From contig CM071597.1 in assembly GCA_036435485.1 (NCBI GenBank), forward strand, positions 142,349,647 through 142,413,646: a stretch of 64,000 bases of DNA. Direction: 5' to 3'. The notes under the pieces were generated by a model. It was not told the DNA's origin, did no database searches, and saw only the letters and a list, made by a program, of their open reading frames with translations. Below, piece by piece: positions 58,101-64,000 of the stretch. Every line of letters begins with the position of its first letter. Positions within the stretch are counted from its first letter, which is position 1. The stretch comes from Saposhnikovia divaricata (lineage: Eukaryota; Streptophyta; Magnoliopsida; Apiales; Apiaceae). The position numbers and the translations under genes were made by a program.

Positions 58101-59854
58101 GAATATTCATTTGAATATTCATTTGAGTCTTATTCATTTAATGAATATTATTTTAAATATTCGTTTAAGGATTTGGTTTATTTAAATGAATATTATTTTG
58201 AATATTCATTTGAGTTTATTTATTTAATAAATATTATTTTCAAATATTCATTTGAGCTTAATTGCTTAATGAATATTATCTTGAATATTCATTTAGGGTT
58301 TTAATTATTTTCTTGGATATTAACTTGAATATTTATTCGAGGAATTATTTATTTAATGAATATTTTATATATACTTATTCGAGGGTTTTTCATGAGCAAT
58401 ATTTTATATTAAGAATATTTTGGAACTATTAATGGTTTAATAAATATTATTTGAATATTTATTTAATTCTTTCAACTAGTTCTAAACTAAGTTATTTTAT
58501 TCAAAAATTTCCTTGGTCTTCAGATAATATGTAAATTATCCGTGAGTCTTATTAATAATATTATTTTATCAAGGAAGGTTCTCAAAAATCCTATTCTTCA
58601 TTCAAATCTATCTTTCAAATTATAAGGGAACCCTACTTGAGAAATGTTATTTATCTTGTTGACTTCCCGGTCATAAATCCTTCGAAATTATTCTTTTCAC
58701 TCGCAACTTGGTTGCTATTTGCTTATTGAATCTTTGTATACCTTCTCATCATTTGAGAGGCAAGATTGTTGGAACAAGTTGATATCCATTAACAAGCAGC
58801 AGCTTGGGAAATCTTGGTGAATTTCCCTTTCCAACTAGATACGACTACTTTGTGGAGTCTTATCAACCAGTATTATACTTGGGGAAAGGGGGACAAACTT
58901 TACGTTTCAGAGTTATGGATGTTATTCAAACTACGAACCGCGTAAGTGGCCGAGCGGCGCCGGTCCAACAATTGCCCAACCGTTGGCCGGGGGGTTCTAG
59001 AGGGCGGTAGACAAGTAAATCCGTCGGTGCTTCCTTCTACATGTAGAGAACAAAAGTGGGGAGCATAACATGCGACTGATCATCGTAAAGGTTATGTCTT
59101 TTGGCGCGTCAATGCTCCAGGATTAGTTCATTTTCTCAGAGTTAGAAATTTTCTGCAACATTATCAGTATTGGCAGGGTTGAAAAGTGTTCAAAACTGGA
59201 ATTGCATATTTTTCCTGCAATTTCCTTTTTGTGAAATGTGATAATATCTGGCTCTTATCTTTGCATAGCAGATATTCCTGCGAAAGATATATTTTGAGTT
59301 ACCTTGTAACTTCATCGTTTATATTACACTGGCATCATCTTCGTAAATGCATGGTATATGGTTTCAAAGATACTTTTAAACTGTTATATATTATCACTGT
59401 TTAGTTATATTCTTTTGGTGGGCTATTCCTCACCCTTGCTTTATTTATTTATATCACAATAACAGCTAGATCCGATGGCCCGCACAAGGCACGATCGGTA
59501 CGAGCAAGTGATAGCCGTCAGAGGATTAACCGTTGAGATCATAGTTGCCACTGCTGAGTAAGAAGCTATTGGTAGGCTATATGTTAGCTTTCGGGTATCA
59601 ATGTATTTTTATGAAATGTAAATGGATGGCAAAGAATATGTAGTTATTAAATTGAAATTCTTTGGGTTGTAAGAACTCAAGCTTGTGATTAATAATATTT
59701 GGCAGTTACTCTGATTTCATCTCTAGGAGTATAACGGGTTTGTTATGTTGTTGTTTTGGGTCACAAGGTTGTAATTTAATTTATTATTGGTTTTGTGGAT
59801 GGAAATTGAGACCGTAACGACCAGATCCCTGACCCCGGATCTGGGGGTGTTACA
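55170..59854 (+). mobile_element. Plus-strand solo LTR (4,685 bp) nested in the other solo LTR
   Basis: Starts TTTAAGAACCCAGATTTTTG (the expected TG tip is mutated to TT) and ends GGGGGTGTTACA. TSD TAGTT at 55165-55169 and 59855-59859, perfect. It is the innermost and latest insertion of the chromovirus nest. It is the longest of the three related LTRs, and contains the longest hairpin array (57890-58470). No coding sequence recognised. Confidence 0.93.
57890..58470. repeat. AT-rich hairpin array in the plus-strand solo LTR
   Basis: About ten units. Example at about 58011-58040: AAATGAATATT, loop ATTTTCG, AATATTCATTT, a perfect 11-base stem. Unit ends often carry TTTGAG or TTTAAGG linkers. 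Confidence 0.88.
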
Positions 59855-60578
59855 TAGTTACTTGCTCTTATCCACTAGCATATGCATGAACCTTGGTTCC
59901 CTGCTTGGTCTTTTGTCCGGTTATTACTCAATTTCATTGGTTGTTCGAAGGAATAACTCAAGCATTTCTAGTTAGGGTTTTACCGGAAACCGTTTTAGTA
60001 TTTTTACTCACATCTTTAATCCTCCTTTATAATTCTCGAATTTAAATCCCTTAAATTTTTATATTAAATCCTTAAATCCTTCAATGTCTAGGGAAATCTC
60101 GGAGAAAATAAAAATGCTACTTTTCAGAATCCGATAATTTTACATACACTCTTTTTCCCCTTGGATCATTAATACGAACTCAGAAATCCGTTCCGAATAC
60201 TCCTATATAGCGTCGTATAATAATATTCCAATTTCCACCAAAACACCATTCATCACTTATTCTTTCTTTAATTCTTATAATTAGAAAATGTCCTTGCGCT
60301 TTCCCGAGCGTTCCTTAACCCTTTTACGGAACCACTGGACTTATAACAAATATCGATTTGGATGGCATGAGAATATTCTTCTTCGTTTAGAATCACCATA
60401 TCCTACTTTCTAGGAGATAGATTATTCTAATCTAAGTTGTCAACCTATTGCATTCTTCATGGCATATAAACATTTGAATCCCAATTCATTACATAATCCT
60501 CTATTAGAACCACTGTTACACTTATACTTGATTACATAATAAAAGTTTTAATTCCTACCAAAAATCTGGGTTTTTACA

Positions 60579-63500
60579 GCCTCTAATAGGCCACCAATTG
60601 CTAGGACTTTTAATATGACGGTGCAGGATGGCGTGAGGGACACGGACGTAATAGCAGGTACCTTTTCTCTGAATTCAGTTAGTGCAAACGTCTTATTTGA
60701 TTCTGGAGCAACTAAGTCTTTTATATCAAGAGATTTTGCGCGAAATTTGAAACTTAAGACCCAACCGCTAAGGGATTCTTTACAAGTAGAAATAACCAAC
60801 CAGGAAGTAGTTCCCGTTAATCAGATTCACCCCGATTGTAAATTAGAAATAGGAGGACAATCTTTTTATGTTGATTTGATTCCTTTTAAACTAGGGGAAT
60901 TTGATGTCATTTTGGGAATGGATTGGTTATCTCGCAATAATGCCCAGATAGATTGTAAAGGGAAAAAGGTTGAGTTGAAAACCCCAGGAAAGAAGGAAGT
61001 AGTGTTTAGAGGGATACGAAAGACCCAAAACATTCTAACCATGACGCAAACCAAGAGATTGTTGCGAAAAGGGAACGAAGCTTATTTAGCTTATGCTATA
61101 GATACCCAGAAGGAAATGCCTAAGATACAAGACATTTCGGTAGTTAATGAGTTCGAAGATGTGTTTTCACAAGATCTTCCCGGATTACCACCTGATAGGG
61201 TAATTGAGTTTGCTATCGAGTTAGCCCCGGGGACGGCGCCGATTTTGAAGACCCCGTACCGATTAGCCCCAGTTGAAATGAAAGAGCTAGCTAAGCAATT
61301 GCAATAATTGTTGGATAAAGGTATGATACGACCCAGTGTATCGCCATGGGGGGAACCAGTGTTGTTCGTTAAGAAGAAGGACGGGAGTAGGAGGTTATGC
61401 ATCGACTATCGAGAGTTGAACAAGCTAACCATAAAGAATAAGTAACCGCTACCCAGAATAGATGATTTGTTTGACCAACTAAAGGGTGCTGAATACTTCT
61501 CTAAGATTGACCTGAGAACAGGATATCACCAACTGAAGATTAAACCCGAAGATATCCCAAAGACTACATTCCGTACCAGATATGGACATTATGAGTTCTT
61601 GGTGATGTCATTTGGACTAACCAATGCCCCAACAGCTTTCATGGATTTAATGAATAGAGTGTTCAAGAAGTATTTGGACCAGTTTGTGATAGTTTTCATC
61701 GATGATATTCTTATCTACTCAAAGACAGAGGTAGAATACGCCGAACATTTGAGGATAGCCTTAGAAATACTCAGGAAAGAATAGCTGTATGCCAAATTTT
61801 TGAAGTGTGAGTTCTGGAAAAATAAGGTGCAATTCTTAGGGCACGTGATCAATAGGGAAGGAGTGTTGGTTGACCCCTCCAAGATAGAGGCAGTTTCAAA
61901 CTGGGAATGGCCAACCACTCCAAAAGAGTAAGGAGTTTCATCGGATTGGCAGGATATTATAGAAGATTTGTTCAAGATTTTGAGAAAATCGCAGCCCCGT
62001 TAACTCGACTTACCCGTAAAACTGAGAAATTTGAATGGACTGAAAAATGTGAGAAGAGTTTCCAAGAGCTGAAGAAGACGTTGGTGACGGCCCCAGTGTT
62101 GGCGTTGCCTGATGGAAAAGGAAATTTTGTAATTTACATTGATGCTTCGCATAAAGGATTTGGATGAGTGCTTATGCAGCACGGTAAGGTAATTGCGTAT
62201 GCATCAAGGAAGCTAAAGGATGAGATTCGATATCCCACTCATGATCTAGAATTAGCAGCAATAGTTTTTGCTTTAAGAATTTGGAGGCACTACTTGTATG
62301 GAGAGAAGTGCGAGATTTACACTGACCATAAGAGCCTCAAGTACATATTCACTCAGAAAGAACTTAATATGCGCCAAAGAAGATGGCTGGAATTTATCAA
62401 GGATTATGATTGTGAGATTCGTTATCACCCGGGTAAAGCCAATGCGGTGGCTGACGCCCTCAGTAGGAAAGAGAAACTCAAAATGATAACCTCAGAAGAA
62501 GAATTGGTGAGAGATTTCGAAAGTTGGAAATCAACGTCAAGATACCCGGAGATGGTCAAGAAACGTTAATGGAAATTCGAATCCAACCCCCATTGTTAGA
62601 AAAGATTAGACTATGTCAAGAATGGATAATGGAGGAAGAAGAGAACTCCACGGAAGAGATAATGACCGGAGAAGAAATTAAGTGTGAAAGAGACAAAGAA
62701 GAAATCATGAGGTACACATACAGGATATGGATTCCAAATGTGCAAGAGCTCAAGGACGAGATTTTATATGAGGGACCCAACTCAAGGTACTCAGTGCACC
62801 CCGGTAGTACCAAGATGTATAGAGATTTGAAAAAGTACTACTGGTGGCCTAACATGAAAAATGACGTAGCAGAGTGTATAAGCAGATGCTTGACCTGCCA
62901 AAGAATGAAAGCAGAGCACCAGAGACCCAGTGGACTTTTGCACCCCTTAGAGATTCCCGAATGGAAATGGGAACATATAGCCATGGATTTCGTAGTAGGT
63001 TTACCAAGGACCAAAGCTAATCATGACGCCATATGGGTAATTATAGACCGACTAACGAAGTCAGCTCACTTTCTCCCGATCAATGAAAGGTATACGGTCG
63101 ATAGACTAGTAGATATCTACTTAAAAGAGATATTGGCGCGGCATGGAGTCCCAGTCGCCATAGTAGCCGATCGATATCCCAGATTTAACTCCAGGTTTTG
63201 GAGAAGCTTTCAAGAGTGTGTAGGAACCAGGCTAAACATGAGTATAGCCTATCACCCCCAGACAGACGGGCAAAGTGAAAGGACCATCCAAACGCTAGAG
63301 GATATGTTGATTGAGTTCTCCTACAACGATATTTTTCATTCAAGCATAGGAATGCCGCCTTACGAGGCCATTTATGGAAGAAAATGCCGATCTCCCTTGT
63401 ATTAGGATGAAGTTGGAAAGCGAAAGATGCTCGGGCCCGAAGTGGTCCAACGGACTAAGGATGCAGTGGATCTAATCAGAGGACGGCTTGTAGCAGCCCA

Positions 63501-63975
63501 AGATCGACAAAAGAGATATGCCGACTAAGCTCGGAAAGGCAAGGATTATGAAGTTGGAGACCTAGTGTTTTTAAAGGTATCTCCCTGGAAAGGTTTAATG
63601 AGGTTTGGGAAGAAGGGAAAACTGAGTCCTAGATACATTGGACCCTTTGAGATCTTAAGACGTATCGGGGAACTAGTTTACGAACTACCATTACCCCCAA
63701 ATCTGTAACAAGTACACAATGTGTTCCATGTTTTGATGTTAAGGAAATATAATCCGGATGCCAAGCATATTGTGGAATACGAGCACGTAGACATGCAGCC
63801 AGACCTAACCTATGTGGAACAGCCTGTGGAAATCATAGACCGAAAAGAACAAGTGCTCCGAAACAAAGTCATCCAACTAGTCAGAGTTTTATGGCAGAAC
63901 CACAACGTGGAAGAGTCAACTTGGGAATTAGAAAGCGCAATGCTAGAAAAGTATCCCCATTTGTTTTCAAACTGA
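60579..63975 (+). pseudogene. pol: Chromovirus pol: protease, RT, RNase H, integrase, chromodomain-like end
   Basis: Protease: VLFDSGATKSFISRDF (~60696), DVILGMDWLSRN (~60904). RT: YRLAPVEMKELAKQLQ (to 61303), VSPWGEPVLFVKKKDGSRRL, DLRTGYHQLKI, the catalytic FIDDILIYSK (~61693). RNase H: YIDASHKGFG (~62139), AYASRKLKDEIRYPTHDLEL, YTDHKSLKYIF. Integrase: YYWWPNMKNDV, CLTCQRMK (zinc finger Cys pair, ~62890), WEHIAMDFVVGLP, VADRYPRFNSRFW, YHPQTDGQSERTIQTLEDML. C-terminal: WKGLMRFGKKGKLSPRY and a chromodomain-like end (LWQNHNVEESTWELE, YPHLF). Stops near 61304, 61444, 61782, 62165, 63403, 63526 and 63706, and shifts near 61928 and 62530. The first His of the integrase finger appears replaced (EGPNSRYSVHPG). 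Confidence 0.9.
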
Positions 63976-64000
63976 TTCCGGGACGGAATCCTTTTAAGGA
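63974..64000 (+). other. Sequence abutting the polypurine tract, window end
   Basis: GATTCCGGGACGGAATCC, an inverted repeat, then TTTTAAGGA. The same string precedes the LTR start of the minus-strand Ty3 element (6571-6604, reversed). There, eight more bases (GGGGAGAC) bring the LTR start, so the 3' LTR here should begin about eight bases past the window. Confidence 0.75.

Larger units (their letters stand above)
51544..60578 (-). mobile_element. Minus-strand solo LTR (about 4.35 kb) inserted in gag-pol, itself interrupted
   Basis: On the minus strand it starts at 60578 (TGTAAAAACCCAGATTTTTG) and ends at 51544 (GGGGTTGTTACA). TSD GCCTC at 51539-51543 and 60579-60583. Net length about 4,345 bases once the inner solo LTR and its TSD copy are removed. 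No interior domain is present, so an element inserted and was then reduced to one LTR by recombination between its ends. Its end carries a 12-base direct duplication (GGGGATCCGGTC, about 51567-51590). Confidence 0.93.
45087..64000 (+). mobile_element. Tekay/Del-type Ty3 chromovirus, 3' LTR beyond the window
   Basis: 5' LTR 45087-49292, initiator-Met PBS, leader ORF, gag 50273-51543 with zinc knuckles, a 9-kb solo-LTR nest (51544-60578), then protease, RT, RNase H, integrase and a chromodomain-like end. The domain order is the Ty3 order. The gag-pol frame closes perfectly across the nest when one GCCTC is dropped. Interior length without the nest is about 5.7 kb. The window ends at CCTTTTAAGGA, the start of the polypurine tract. 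Pol has at least six stops or shifts. Confidence 0.9.

Noticed and set aside
57890..58470. CRISPR or centromere satellite
   Set aside because: No constant spacer length or unique spacers, and the array is confined to LTRs of one family.

Overview
The window is plant nuclear DNA, from a flowering plant and probably a eudicot (the eudicot call is an inference from element style). It is made almost entirely of nested transposable elements. I see no intact host gene, rRNA, tRNA, CRISPR array or prokaryotic feature. The only host-derived coding material is a two-exon fragment of the SAR1 GTPase gene carried inside a CACTA transposon, plus one unidentified acidic exon in the same element.

Layout. 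(1) The oldest layer is a SIRE-like Ty1/copia element on the + strand. Its pieces lie at 1-2262 (LTR end, PBS, gag), 28164-30560 (end of gag, protease, integrase, start of reverse transcriptase), 39577-39680 (a short reverse transcriptase piece) and 43885-45086 (rest of reverse transcriptase, RNase H, 3' tail). (2) Its gag is split by a minus-strand, Ty3-type, largely non-coding element with LTRs of about 4 kb: LTRs at 2595-6570 and 24282-28163, plus an extra partial internal copy at 2273-2594. (3) A complete 12,001-bp Athila-type Ty3 element (9902-21902, + strand) sits inside that element. It has equal 1,469-bp LTRs and a perfect 5-bp target duplication (ATAAT). (4) The copia reverse transcriptase is broken twice by CACTA DNA transposons. 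The first, 30561-39576, has TSD TAT and carries TNP2-like and TNPA-like genes on the minus strand. The second, 39681-43884, has TSD ATT, no transposase and a captured SAR1 fragment. (5) From 45087 to the window end lies a Tekay/Del-type chromovirus (+ strand) with a 4.2-kb 5' LTR, PBS, leader ORF, gag and a pol with several stops. The window stops in its polypurine tract, a few bases before the expected 3' LTR. (6) Its gag-pol reading frame is split by a minus-strand solo LTR (51544-60578, TSD GCCTC). That LTR is itself split by a plus-strand solo LTR of the same LTR family (55170-59854, TSD TAGTT).

The nesting gives a relative order of events: copia first; then the two CACTA elements, the minus-strand Ty3 element and the chromovirus; then Athila and the outer solo LTR; then the inner solo LTR. 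Most premature stops look like C-to-T or G-to-A changes (CAA/CAG to TAA/TAG, CGA to TGA, TGG to TAG). This is the expected mark of methylated, silenced repeats.

No operon-like or novel multi-gene system was found. The points most worth a second look are the SAR1-carrying CACTA element, the tandem structure of the minus-strand Ty3 element (near-identical LTRs around a decayed interior), the arrays of perfect short hairpins inside the three chromovirus-family LTRs, and a pre-gag leader ORF in the chromovirus.
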